Shown: positions 1-10,516 of the stretch, piece by piece
Position numbering within the stretch: the first letter of the stretch is position 1
Layout of the letters: each line of letters begins with the position of its first letter
The notes under the pieces: generated by a model
Told to the model about the DNA's origin: nothing
Seen by the model: only the letters and a program-made list of their open reading frames with translations
The model's database searches: none
Position numbers and translations under genes: made by a program
Assembly: GCF_029846175.1 (NCBI RefSeq)
Contig: NZ_JARWAC010000031.1
Coordinates: 1-64,000, forward strand
Direction of reading: 5' to 3'
DNA: 64,000 nt
From: Sphaerisporangium sp. TRM90804
GTDB taxonomy: Bacteria; Actinomycetota; Actinomycetes; Streptosporangiales; Streptosporangiaceae

Positions 1-116
1 TGACCCTCAAAGTCATCCAACGACGGGTCATACGCCTGCAACATCGTGCCCATGGCCCCATCCGCGACCAGGACACGCTGGGCCATAGCTGTTCTGAAGG
101 AGGGCGCGCTGTTCAT
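1..116 (-). CDS. metH: Methionine synthase MetH, N-terminal fragment (cut by the window edge)
   Basis: Only the first 38 codons lie in the window; the gene continues to the left. The translation contains AQRVLVADGAMGTMLQAYDP, the start of the homocysteine-binding (S-methyltransferase) barrel of cobalamin-dependent methionine synthase, which transfers a methyl group from methyltetrahydrofolate through methylcobalamin to homocysteine. I chose the ATG at 116 because FRTAMAQRV matches the usual FR-A-A-RV lead-in and because a TAGTCT -10 element ends seven bases before it, which suggests a leaderless start; no ribosome binding site precedes it. An in-frame ATG at 86 is the alternative. It is divergent from the PAC2 gene. 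Confidence 0.85.
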   Translation of the reverse strand, partial: MNSAPSFRTAMAQRVLVADGAMGTMLQAYDPSLDDFEG

Positions 117-123
117 GGGCTTA

Positions 124-129
124 AGACTA
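124..129 (-). promoter_or_regulatory. Candidate -10 element of a leaderless metH promoter
   Basis: TAGTCT on the minus strand, seven bases before the chosen metH ATG, so transcription would begin at or next to the start codon. No convincing -35 is visible. Leaderless mRNAs are common in Actinobacteria. Confidence 0.4.
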
Positions 130-232
130 GCGGGGCCCCCTCCGTCGTCGCCCTCGCCCGCGGGCGTGGACCACCCGCGCCGGGGCCGGTACGGGGCCCG
201 GCCGGTCGGCCGCATCCGGCTCCCCCCGTCCG

Positions 233-262
233 TGACACTGAACGCCTGTCAACGAATAGTCT
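233..262 (+). promoter_or_regulatory. Candidate promoter of the PAC2 gene
   Basis: TGACAC (233-238) and TAGTCT (257-262) separated by 18 bases, pointing toward the PAC2 gene with a leader of about 80 bases. The same TAGTCT -10 serves divergent metH. Judged by eye only; the rest of 117-347 shows no gene and no cobalamin-riboswitch-like core. Confidence 0.35.
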
Positions 263-347
263 TAGTTGGGCACAAGGGCCGCCGCCGGCGGCCGAGAGGA
301 CGTTCCGGTCACCGGGCGCCCTCAGCCGGGCAAGGAGGAGGCGGCGC

Positions 348-1202
348 GTGATCGAGCTCGAAGGACTTCCCGAGCTCGTCGACCCGGTGTTGATCGCCGC
401 GTTCGAAGGCTGGAACGACGCGGGTGAGGCATCGAGCGGCGCGCTCGCGCACCTGGAGACGGAGTGGAAGGCCACCCCGCTGGTCGAGCTCGACCCCGAG
501 GACTACTACGACTTCCAGGTGACCCGCCCGATGGTCGAGCTGGGCGACGGGCTGACCCGGTCCATCGTGTGGCCGACGACCCGCCTGCTGGTCGCGCGTC
601 CCCCGGGCAGCGAGCGCGACGTCGTGCTGCTGCGCGGCATCGAGCCCAACATGCGCTGGCGCACCTTCTGCTCCGAGATCGTCGGCATCTGCCTGGAGCT
701 GGGCGTGGAGACCGCCGTGCTGCTGGGGGCGCTGCTCAACGACTCCCCCCACACGCGGCCGGTGCCCATCGTCGGCACCGTCAGCGACCCCGGCCTGGCG
801 CGCTCGCTCAACCTGGAGATGACCCGTTACGAGGGTCCCACCGGCATCGTCGGGGTGCTCGGCCATTCTCTGGGGGCCGCGGGCACCAAGACGGTGTCGC
901 TGTGGGCCTCGGTGCCGCACTACGTCGCCCAGCCGCCCAACCCCAAGGCCACGCTGGCGCTGCTGCGCCGCATGGAGGATCTGCTCGACATCCCGATGCC
1001 GCTGGGCGAGCTGCCCGACGAGGCCCGGGCGTGGGAGCACGGGGTCGACGAGCTCGCCGCCCAGGACTCCGAGGTGGCCGAGTACGTGCGCGAGCTGGAG
1101 GAGCGCAAGGACGCCGCCGACCTCCCCGAGGCCAGCGGAGACGCCATCGCCGCGGAGTTCGAGCGCTACCTGCGCCGCCGCGACCACGACACCGACGGCT
1201 GA
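348..1202 (+). CDS. PAC2 family protein
   Basis: 284-residue protein of the PAC2 (proteasome assembly chaperone-like) family. The N-terminal block with AFEGWNDAGEASSGAL is the family signature and the length is typical. Actinobacterial PAC2 proteins are conserved, and a link to proteasome biology is suspected from homology to the eukaryotic chaperone but not proven. The GTG start is fixed by a strong AAGGAGGAGG box about eight bases upstream. The C-terminus is acidic and helical. It stands divergent from metH, an arrangement that as I recall is also found in mycobacteria, so it looks like core chromosome. Confidence 0.85.
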   Translation: MIELEGLPELVDPVLIAAFEGWNDAGEASSGALAHLETEWKATPLVELDPEDYYDFQVTRPMVELGDGLTRSIVWPTTRLLVARPPGSERDVVLLRGIEPNMRWRTFCSEIVGICLELGVETAVLLGALLNDSPHTRPVPIVGTVSDPGLARSLNLEMTRYEGPTGIVGVLGHSLGAAGTKTVSLWASVPHYVAQPPNPKATLALLRRMEDLLDIPMPLGELPDEARAWEHGVDELAAQDSEVAEYVRELEERKDAADLPEASGDAIAAEFERYLRRRDHDTDG

Positions 1203-1216
1203 GCGGAACGTTCCGC
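1203..1216. repeat. 14-bp perfect palindrome directly after the PAC2 stop codon
   Basis: GCGGAACGTTCCGC begins at the base after the stop codon. It could be a small stem-loop or a protein-binding site. The remainder of the 211-base gap to the next gene shows nothing else recognisable. Confidence 0.4.
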
Positions 1217-1413
1217 GGCTTACCGTCGCGTTTCGCATAGTTGGTGATATGGGCGGCGCGACCGCCGTCCCCCGGGTAATAATTGGCCGCTGCGCCGATC
1301 CGTAATCCTCACGCCTGGGCGCCATCGTCACGCGGGGCAACGATCCGATAACGGAGCGGAAGACGCTCACGAACATCGTAAACCAACGCCCCCCGTGCGC
1401 CGACTCTGTACAT

Positions 1414-2049
1414 GTGACCGCGCACCTTGGGACTCCCATGGCGACTGCATATTCCGATCCGCACAAGAGAGCACAGGAGACGCGGCGACGCGTCCTGGAG
1501 ATGGCCGACCTCATCAGGCACGACGGCGGCGACGCGGCCGTCTACCCGCAGATGCGCGGCACGACGCCGGCGCAGGCGATCGAGATGTTCCTGGCCCTGC
1601 TCCAAGACCGCCTGCCGGTCTGGCTGCGCACCCTGGACCACCTCGTCTACTCGGCCGGGAAGGGCCGGGTCAACGACAACCTGCTGCCGGTGGCACGCGC
1701 CGGCATCGACTACTACGCCGAGGTGCAGGCCGTGGCGATGCCCGCGTTCATCTCGCCGTCGATCACCGTGCGCTACCGCGAGGCGTTGCGCGCGACCAAG
1801 CTCGGGCCCGCCTCCGAGATCGGCCCGCTGGCCGAGTACCTCGCCCTGGAGTTGCGGCTCGGGCGCGTGTCCCCCGACGTGACGCCGGAGGCCAGCGCCC
1901 GGCTGCTGCTGGCGGGGTGCTTCCGGCACGCCTACTACGAGATGTTCATCGGCCCCGGCATGGGCCTGTCCCGCGACGACGGCGCCCGCGAGATCGTCCG
2001 GGAGCTGCGACTGGAGGTGGTCACGCCCCGCGCGCCGGCACTGTCGTGA
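1414..2049 (+). CDS. TetR-like C-terminal ligand-binding domain protein lacking the HTH
   Basis: 211 residues (GTG start at 1414; ATG at 1438 is an alternative, neither with a clear ribosome site). From about residue 50 onward the sequence looks like the all-helical C-terminal ligand-binding and dimerisation domain of TetR regulators, ending with FRHAYYEMFIG and a basic tail. The first 45 residues are Arg/Ala-rich and hold no recognisable helix-turn-helix, so DNA binding is not expected from this chain. It may be a remnant, a dominant-negative partner or a ligand-binding protein. It lies just downstream of the siroheme chelatase gene, convergent with it and overlapping it by 29 bases. Assignment rests on overall pattern and is moderate. 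Confidence 0.5.
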   Translation: MTAHLGTPMATAYSDPHKRAQETRRRVLEMADLIRHDGGDAAVYPQMRGTTPAQAIEMFLALLQDRLPVWLRTLDHLVYSAGKGRVNDNLLPVARAGIDYYAEVQAVAMPAFISPSITVRYREALRATKLGPASEIGPLAEYLALELRLGRVSPDVTPEASARLLLAGCFRHAYYEMFIGPGMGLSRDDGAREIVRELRLEVVTPRAPALS

Positions 2050-2779
2050 GGGCTCCCCCGGCGCGCCGCCAGGCGGCGGGAGCGGCGGCCGCGGCCTCGT
2101 CGGCGCGGTGCCAGACCAGCGCGGCCAGGTCGTCGTCGACGCCCAGCGGCGGGCTGACCAGGTCGGCGCCGCACCTCTCCAGCCGGTCGTGGAAGAAGCC
2201 GGGGGCGAGCAGGTAGGAGGCGATCGCCACCCGGGGCGCCGGGCCCGATCGCACCCGCTCCATGACCTGCGCGACGGACGGGCTGCCCGCCGAGGCGAAG
2301 GCCGCCCTGGCCGGGCGGGCCAGCCGCACCGACAGCAGACGGGCGGCGGCGCGCACGTCGGCGAGGGCCGCGGGGTCGGAGGATCCGGCGGCGCCGAGCA
2401 CGACGGTGTCGGTGGCCCGCAGCCCGCTGGACGCCAGCCTGCGGGCCAGCACCGAGGTGAGCAGCGGGTGCGGCCCGAGCGGGCCGGCGAGCACGGCGTC
2501 GGGCCGCGCCGCCGCCACGATGGTCGGCAGGTCGATGTGCACGTGGTAGCCGCCCGCCAGCAGCAGCGGGACCACGACGACCGGGCCCGGCACGCGGGCC
2601 AGCACCTCTGCCAGCGGCGGCGAGCTGATCTCCAGGAACCCGAGCTCCACCCGGCGGCCCGGCCGCGTCCTGCGGACCCGGGCGGCGAGTGCGGCCAGCG
2701 TGGCCTCGCCCGGGGCGCTGCGCGTGCCGTGGGCGGCCAGGACGACGGTCCCGGCCCACGCCGGGCGGGGAGCGGTCAA
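2021..2779 (-). CDS. Sirohydrochlorin chelatase (CbiX/SirB family)
   Basis: 252-residue CbiX-family chelatase with two half-domains. The N-terminal LAAHGTRSAPGEATL holds the metal/substrate histidine, and PLLLAGGYHVHIDLP is the second family histidine block. It probably inserts Fe2+ into sirohydrochlorin to give siroheme, the cofactor NirB needs; a cobalt role in B12 synthesis is the alternative. The start is TTG: the codon overlaps the preceding gene's stop (TTGA), the box GGGGAGAGG sits just upstream, and no other start fits. It is the last gene of the nitrate/nitrite operon. Confidence 0.85.
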   Translation of the reverse strand: MTAPRPAWAGTVVLAAHGTRSAPGEATLAALAARVRRTRPGRRVELGFLEISSPPLAEVLARVPGPVVVVPLLLAGGYHVHIDLPTIVAAARPDAVLAGPLGPHPLLTSVLARRLASSGLRATDTVVLGAAGSSDPAALADVRAAARLLSVRLARPARAAFASAGSPSVAQVMERVRSGPAPRVAIASYLLAPGFFHDRLERCGADLVSPPLGVDDDLAALVWHRADEAAAAAPAAWRRAGGALTTVPARGA

Positions 2780-3945
2780 CGAACCTCTCCCCGCTGGCAG
2801 GCCAGCCGGTAACCGCGTTTGACGACGGTCTCGACGATGCCGGCCGGGCCCAGGGCGCGGCGGAGCCGGGTGATCGCCATCTCGACCGCGTGCTCGGCTG
2901 AGTCCCTGGTAGGCCCGCCGGGCAGCACCACGCGCAGCTCGGAGCGGGCGACGACGTGGCCGGGCCGCTCGGCGAGCCGCTTGAGCACGGCCATGGGCGC
3001 GGGCGGCAGCGGCTTGAGCTCGCCGTCGACGGCGACGGCGTGCCCGCGGATCTCCAGCTCGTGGGCGCCGGCCGTCACCCGGGTGACGCTGTGCTCGGGC
3101 AGGTGCCGGGCGAGGGCGCGGGCCAGCGCGCCGAGGCGGGCACGCTCCGGCTGGATCACCTGGATGCCCTTGGCCAGCAGCGGGGAGGCGGTCACCGGGC
3201 CCACGCAGGCGGCGACCAGCGGGCCCTTGAACGCCTCGACCAGCGTGTCCTCCAGGCCCTCGGCGCGGGCGGCGTTCAGCATCGCGTGCACGGCGGGCGC
3301 GCTGGTGAAGGCCACGGCGTCCACCGACCCGGAGATCGACTGGGTGATGAGGCGGCGCAGCGGCGAGGTGTCGCGGTAGGGCAGCCAGCGGTAGACCGGC
3401 ACCTCGATCACGGTCGCGCCGGCGCCGCGCAGCGCGGCCACGAAGCCGGTGAGCGGCTCGCCGTGCAGCTGGACCACGATGCGCCGCCCGCGCAGGTCCT
3501 GGTCGAGCAGGTACTTCTTGATCTCGTCGCAGGACTCGGTGAGCGGCGTCCAGTGGTCGGTGAGCCCGGCCGCGCGCACCGCCCCGCGCGCCTTGGGGCC
3601 GCGCGTCAGCAGCCGCGCCCCCGCCAGGTGCCCGGCCAGGTCTGCGGACAGCCCCCACCCTTCGGCGGCGGCCATCCACCCCCGGAAGCCGACGCCGGTG
3701 GTGACGACGACGTCGTCGACCCGCACCTCCAGGCTCTCGCGGGTGGCCGCCAGCAGGTCGGCGTCCTCGGCGAGCGGCACGAGCCGGATGGCCGGGGCGC
3801 GCACGACCCGGGCGCCCCGCCGCTCCAGCAGGGCGGCGAACTCCTCGCGCCGGCGGGTCGCGGTCACTCCGATCGTGAAGCCCGCCAGCGCGTCGGGCGC
3901 CGTTTCGAGGGACGTCAGGGGATTGTCCATAAGCGCGGCTGTCAT
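2776..3945 (-). CDS. Uroporphyrinogen-III synthase fused to a winged-helix DNA-binding domain
   Basis: 389 residues. Residues 20-265 are a HemD-like uroporphyrinogen-III synthase domain (ITVGVTATRRREEF-type opening, tandem Rossmann-like lobes). Residues about 285-385 are an OmpR/PhoB-type winged helix, recognisable by MAVLKRLAERPGHVVARSEL and the terminal VVKRGYRLAC. HemD closes hydroxymethylbilane into uroporphyrinogen III, the siroheme precursor; the added domain suggests a regulator that reads tetrapyrrole or uses the HemD fold as a sensor. HemD-winged-helix fusions next to nirBD are known in Actinobacteria and may control nitrite reduction. The ATG overlaps the nirD stop (ATGA), with GGAGGTGAG upstream. 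Whether catalysis is retained cannot be told from sequence. Confidence 0.85.
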   Translation of the reverse strand: MTAALMDNPLTSLETAPDALAGFTIGVTATRRREEFAALLERRGARVVRAPAIRLVPLAEDADLLAATRESLEVRVDDVVVTTGVGFRGWMAAAEGWGLSADLAGHLAGARLLTRGPKARGAVRAAGLTDHWTPLTESCDEIKKYLLDQDLRGRRIVVQLHGEPLTGFVAALRGAGATVIEVPVYRWLPYRDTSPLRRLITQSISGSVDAVAFTSAPAVHAMLNAARAEGLEDTLVEAFKGPLVAACVGPVTASPLLAKGIQVIQPERARLGALARALARHLPEHSVTRVTAGAHELEIRGHAVAVDGELKPLPPAPMAVLKRLAERPGHVVARSELRVVLPGGPTRDSAEHAVEMAITRLRRALGPAGIVETVVKRGYRLACQRGEVR

Positions 3946-4298
3946 TCCACGCTCACCTCCACGGTGCCGTTGGTGACGCGGGTTGGATATGTCGGCAATG
4001 CTGTCGTGGGGTCGTCCAGGCAGACCCCGGTGATCAGGGAGAACGTCTGCTTGTGCATCGGGGCGGCCACCACGGGCTCCTCGCCGCGGGTGCCGGCGAT
4101 CCCGCGGGACATCACGTGCGCCCCGCTGAACGGGTCGCGGTTGCCGACGGCGAACAGGCGGTCGTCGTGGGTGCGGAACACCGCCACCTGCCGCCCGCGC
4201 ACCAGCGCGGCGGCCCCGCGCTCGGGGATGAGGTCGGTGTAGGGGCAGATCGGGATCCAGGTGCGCGTCCCGGCGGCGATTCCCTGTACGGCGGTCAT
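3942..4298 (-). CDS. nirD: Nitrite reductase small subunit NirD
   Basis: 118-residue Rieske-like small subunit of assimilatory NADH-nitrite reductase. It has the NirD fold (WIPICPYTDLIPERGAAALV at the start, PMHKQTF in the core) without the Cys/His pairs of true Rieske clusters, as expected for NirD. It partners with NirB in reducing nitrite to ammonium in the cytoplasm. The ATG overlaps the nirB stop (ATGA) and its own stop overlaps the next ATG, so translation is probably coupled to both neighbours. GGAGGTGGGAAGG provides a ribosome site. Confidence 0.93.
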   Translation of the reverse strand: MTAVQGIAAGTRTWIPICPYTDLIPERGAAALVRGRQVAVFRTHDDRLFAVGNRDPFSGAHVMSRGIAGTRGEEPVVAAPMHKQTFSLITGVCLDDPTTALPTYPTRVTNGTVEVSVE

Positions 4299-6709
4299 GA
4301 CCTTCCCACCTCCACGAGCACCGGCTTGATCTGGCCGCGCTCGGTCTCGAAGACGATCGACGGATCGGGGATCCCCGGGGCGTTGACGAAGCTGACGAAC
4401 CGGCGCAGCTTCTCGGGGTCGTCCAGGGTGGCGCGCCACTCGTCGAAGTAGGTGGCCACGTGCCGCGCCATGGCGGCGTCGAGGTCGGCGCAGATGCCGA
4501 GCGAGTCCCGCAGGATCACCTCGCGCAGGTAGTCGAGCCCGATGGACTCCACCCAGGCGGAGGTGCGCTGCAGCCGGTCGGCGGTGCGGATGTAGAACAT
4601 GAGGAAACGGTCGATCGCGCGCACCAGCTCCTCGTCGGACAGGTCGTTGGCCAGCAGGTCGGCGTGGCGCGGGGTGAAGCCGCCGTTGCCGCCGACGTAA
4701 AGGTTCCAGCCGGTCTCGGTGGCGATGATCCCGAAGTCCTTGCTCCGGGCCTCGGCGCACTCGCGCGCGCAGCCGGAGACCGCGGACTTGAGCTTGTGCG
4801 GCGAGCGCAGCCCCCGGTAGCGCATCTCCAGGGCGATGGCCATGCCGACCGAGTCCTGCACACCGTAGCGGCACCAGGCCGACCCGACGCACGACTTCAC
4901 GGTGCGCAGCGCCTTGCCGTAGGCGTGGCCGGACTCGAACCCGGCCTCGACCAGCCGCTTCCAGATGTCGGGGAGCTGCTCGACGCGGGCGCCGAACAGG
5001 TCGATCCGCTGACCACCGGTGATCTTGGTGTAGAGGCCGAAGTCGCGGGCGACCTCGCCGATCACGATGAGCTTCTCGGGGGTGATCTCGCCGCCGGGGA
5101 TGCGCGGCACCACCGAGTAGGTGCCGTTCTTCTGGATGTTGGCCAGGAAGTGGTCGTTGGTGTCCTGCAGCGCCGCCCGCTCCCCCTCCAGCACGTGCCC
5201 GTTGTTGAGCGACGCCAGGATGGAGGCGACGACCGGCTTGCAGATGTCGCAGCCGCGCCCCCTGCCGTGCTCGGCGATGAGCCGGGAGAAGGTGCTGATG
5301 CCGCGCACGCGGGCGATGTCGAACAGCTCCGGCCTGCTGTGGTCGAAGTGCTCGCACAGCGCCTTGCTCTGGACCACGCCCTCCGAGGCGAGGATGGACG
5401 CCAGCGCCGGCACGCAGCTGCCGCAGGTGGTGCCCGCGCGGGTGCACTTCTTGACGGCGGCGACGTCGGTGCAGCCGTGCTCGGCGACCGCGGCGCGCAC
5501 CTGCCCCCGGGTGACGTTGTTGCAGGTGCACACGGGCGCGTCGTCGGGCAGCTCCACCGTCACGGAGGTGCCGGCGAACAGCAGGTCGCCGGGCGCGGCC
5601 GGCAGCTCGCGGCCGACCAGGGGGCGCAGCGTGGCGTAGGGGGTGGCGTCGCCGACGCAGATGCCGCCGAGCAGCGTGCGGGCGTCGTCGCTGACGAACA
5701 GCTTCTTGTAGACGCCGCTCACCGGGTCCATGTAGGTGACGTCCAGCGCGCCGGACAGCTCGCCGAAGCTGGCGACGTCGACGCCGAGCAGCTTCAGCTT
5801 GGCCGACTGGTCGGCGCCGGCGAACACCGCCCGGCCCCCGAGGATGCGGTCGGCGGCCACCTCGGCCATCGCGTTGCACGGCGCCACCAGCCCGTAGACC
5901 ACGCCGCCGGCCAGGGCGCACTCCCCCACGGCGTAGATCGACGGGTCGCTGGTGCGCATGCCCTCGTCGACGGCGACGCCGCCGCGTGCCCCCACCTCCA
6001 GGCCGGCCTGCCGGGCCAGCTCGTCGCGGGGCCGGACGCCGGCGGAGAACACCACGACTCCGGCCTCGATCGCCGTGCCGTCGGCGAGCAGCACCCGGCC
6101 GTCCTCCAGCCGGTCGAGCCCGACGCCGGTGTGCACGGTGATGCCGAGCCCCTCGACGTGCTTGCGCAGCACCGCGCCGCCGCCCTCGTCGACCTGGCGC
6201 GGCATGAGCCGGCCGGCCATCTCGACGACGTGGGTGGCCAGGCCGAGGCCGCGCAGGGCGTCCGCGGCCTCCAGGCCGAGCAGCCCGCCGCCGACGACCA
6301 CGCCGGCTTCGGCCTCCCGGGAGGCGTCGCGGATGGCGTCAAGGTCCTCGATGGTGCGGTAGACGAACGCGCCCTCGGCGCCGGGGACGGGTGGCACGAA
6401 GGGGGCCGACCCGGTGGCCAGCACCAGGACGTCGTACGGCTGGACGTGGCCGGACCGGGTGGTCACCGTGCGGCCCTCGCGGTCGACCGCGGTCACGCGG
6501 TCGGCGAGCCGGGTGGCGATCCCGCCGGGGACGGGGTAGGTGAGGGCCTCGGCGCCGGTGCCCGACAGATAGGACGTCAGGGCGACCCGGTCGTAGGCCG
6601 GCCTCGGCTCCTCGCCGATGACCGTGATCGACCCGGTGAAGCCCTTGGCGGCCAGTGTCTCGACAAGACGATGGGCCGTGGGCCCGTACCCTACGACGAC
6701 GACGTTCAC
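4295..6709 (-). CDS. nirB: Nitrite reductase large subunit NirB (NAD(P)H, FAD, siroheme)
   Basis: 804 residues, the usual NirB length. Domains in order: FAD/NAD(P)-dependent reductase (VVVVGYGPTAHRLVETLAAKG, then VVVGGGLLGLEAADAL), BFD-like [2Fe-2S] module (VCTCNNVTRGQVRAAV followed by KKCTRAGTTCGSC), ferredoxin-like half-domain, and the siroheme/4Fe-4S domain with CVGSAWCRYG and SGCARECAE as cysteine clusters. It performs the six-electron reduction of nitrite to ammonium with NirD. The GTG start overlaps the stop of the upstream reductase gene (GTGA). Confidence 0.95.
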   Translation of the reverse strand: MNVVVVGYGPTAHRLVETLAAKGFTGSITVIGEEPRPAYDRVALTSYLSGTGAEALTYPVPGGIATRLADRVTAVDREGRTVTTRSGHVQPYDVLVLATGSAPFVPPVPGAEGAFVYRTIEDLDAIRDASREAEAGVVVGGGLLGLEAADALRGLGLATHVVEMAGRLMPRQVDEGGGAVLRKHVEGLGITVHTGVGLDRLEDGRVLLADGTAIEAGVVVFSAGVRPRDELARQAGLEVGARGGVAVDEGMRTSDPSIYAVGECALAGGVVYGLVAPCNAMAEVAADRILGGRAVFAGADQSAKLKLLGVDVASFGELSGALDVTYMDPVSGVYKKLFVSDDARTLLGGICVGDATPYATLRPLVGRELPAAPGDLLFAGTSVTVELPDDAPVCTCNNVTRGQVRAAVAEHGCTDVAAVKKCTRAGTTCGSCVPALASILASEGVVQSKALCEHFDHSRPELFDIARVRGISTFSRLIAEHGRGRGCDICKPVVASILASLNNGHVLEGERAALQDTNDHFLANIQKNGTYSVVPRIPGGEITPEKLIVIGEVARDFGLYTKITGGQRIDLFGARVEQLPDIWKRLVEAGFESGHAYGKALRTVKSCVGSAWCRYGVQDSVGMAIALEMRYRGLRSPHKLKSAVSGCARECAEARSKDFGIIATETGWNLYVGGNGGFTPRHADLLANDLSDEELVRAIDRFLMFYIRTADRLQRTSAWVESIGLDYLREVILRDSLGICADLDAAMARHVATYFDEWRATLDDPEKLRRFVSFVNAPGIPDPSIVFETERGQIKPVLVEVGRS

Positions 6710-8108
6710 GCGCGCACCTCCTCTTGCTGGGACAGCCATTCCACGAGCCCCTCGACGGCGTCGCGGCAGGTGCCGCACCCCGTCGTGGCCCTGGTGGCCG
6801 CCACCACGGCGGCCGCGTCGCGGGCTCCCTTCTCCCAGCAGGCGCGGATGCGCCCCTTGGTCACGTTGTTGCACTCGCACACGCGCGCGGAGTCGGGCAT
6901 GCGCAGCGGGCTGTCGGCCGGCGTGGCGGCGTCCAGGCCGTTGAACAGCAGGCCCGCCGGGTCGCCGGGAAGGTGGGCGCCGCGGTCGTAGAGCTGGGTG
7001 AGCGTGCCGACGGTGGGCGCCTCGCCGAGCAGGATCGCGCCGACCAGGCGGTCGTTCCTGATCACGAGCTTGCGGTAGATGCCCCGGGCGCGGTGGCTGA
7101 AGCAGACGACCTCCACGGCGCCGCCGGCGTCCCCGGGGTCGTCGGTCAGGTGGGTCTCGCCCATCGCGGCGAGCTCGATGCTCCTGGCCTTCAGGCGGGT
7201 GACCAGGCGTGACCCGCGGTAGCGGGCCTCCGGGACGGCCCCGGTGACCAGGTCGGCCACCACGGCGGCCTGCTCCCAGGCGGGGGCCACCAGGCCGTAC
7301 ACCGTGCCGTCGTGCTGCGCGCACTCGCCGATCGCGTAGATCGCCGGGTCGGCGGTGCGCATGTGGTCGTCCACGATGATGCCCCGGTCGACCGGCAGGC
7401 CGGCGTCCCTGGCCAGCCCGACCACCGGCCGCACGCCGCAGGCCAGCACCACCAGGCCGGACTCCAGCAGCTCCCCGGTAGAGAGCTCGGCCCCGTGGGG
7501 GTGGATCGCGCTGACGCGGACTCCGGTGCGCACGGTCACGCCGAGGGCGGTCAGCGCCTCTTCGAGCACCAGGCCCGCCTCGGCGTCGAGCTGGCGTTCC
7601 ATCAGGTGCGCGCCGTGGTGCAGCAGGGTGACGTGCAGCCCTCGCCCGGCCAGGCCGCGGGCGGCCTCGACGCCGAGCAGGCCGCCGCCGACGACCACCG
7701 CGCCGGGCGTGTTCGCCGCGGCGGCGATGATGCGGTCGCAGTCGTCCATGGTGCGGAACGCGATGGCCCGCGCGGCGCCGGGGATCGGCGGCACGACGGG
7801 CTCGCTTCCGGTGGCCAGCACCAGGACGTCGTACGGTTCGACGTCGCCGGCGGAGGTGCGGACCGTGCGGGAGGCGCGGTCGACGGCGGTGACCGTGACG
7901 CCGAGACGGGCGGTCACCCCGCCGCCGGGCGCGGGCAGGCACACCTGGTCGGCGCTGGCGGTGCCGGCCAGGACGTTGGACAGCAGGACCCGGTTGTAGG
8001 GCCTGCGGGTCTCGGTGCCGAACACCGTGACGGCGACGTCGGCGTCCCTCTGGCGGATCTCGGCGGCCAGGCGCGTGCCCGCCATGCCGCCCCCCGCGAT
8101 GACGACCC

Positions 8109-8112
<4 letters not shown>
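6706..8112 (-). CDS. NAD(P)H/FAD electron-transfer subunit with BFD [2Fe-2S] domain (NasB-like)
   Basis: 468 residues. Residues 1-390 are a pyridine-nucleotide disulfide-type reductase with two dinucleotide motifs (VVIAGGGMAGTRLAAE and VVVGGGLLGVEAARGL). Residues about 400-460 are a BFD-like [2Fe-2S] domain (VCECNNVTKGRIRACW, then TTGCGTC). It resembles the N-terminal two thirds of NirB, so the two genes are probably paralogous. Sitting between the nitrate reductase gene and nirB, it most likely passes electrons from NAD(P)H to the molybdoenzyme, as NasB does in Bacillus. The GTG start overlaps the previous stop (GTGA). Confidence 0.85.
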
Positions 8113-10307
<2,195 letters not shown>

Positions 10308-10311
10308 CGGG

Positions 10312-10349
10312 GGGTCCCTCCTGTTACCTCTGTGCTACAAGCCACTAAC
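10312..10349 (-). promoter_or_regulatory. Possible GlnR-like box overlapping the nitrate reductase ribosome site
   Basis: On the minus strand GTTAG, GTAGC, GTAAC and GACCC follow each other with six-base spacers, the geometry described for actinobacterial GlnR boxes (GTnAC-n6-GAAAC repeated). Only GTAAC matches fully, so this is a weak candidate. The position over the ribosome binding site would fit repression better than activation. Confidence 0.2.
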
Positions 10350-10516
10350 GGCGTTCACTTCGGCGCCCGGTCCGCTGTGCGCACTTCGTGCCCGCCCCGG
10401 CGGTGCGGGGGACGGGCGCGCGCCGCCCCGGGCCGGGCCGGCGCGGGCCGGAGCGCGCCCGTCGTGGCGGCCCGTGGTCGCCGGGCCGCCACGACGGGCG
10501 TGGTGGGGTCGGTCGG

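Noticed and set aside
117-347. Cobalamin riboswitch upstream of metH
   Set aside because: I cannot find the B12-box core, and the -10 seven bases from the start codon leaves no room for a leader.
1414-2049. Frameshift hiding a TetR helix-turn-helix in the upstream gap
   Set aside because: The other forward frames over 1203-1500 gave no HTH-like sequence by eye, so I report a truncated architecture, with moderate doubt.
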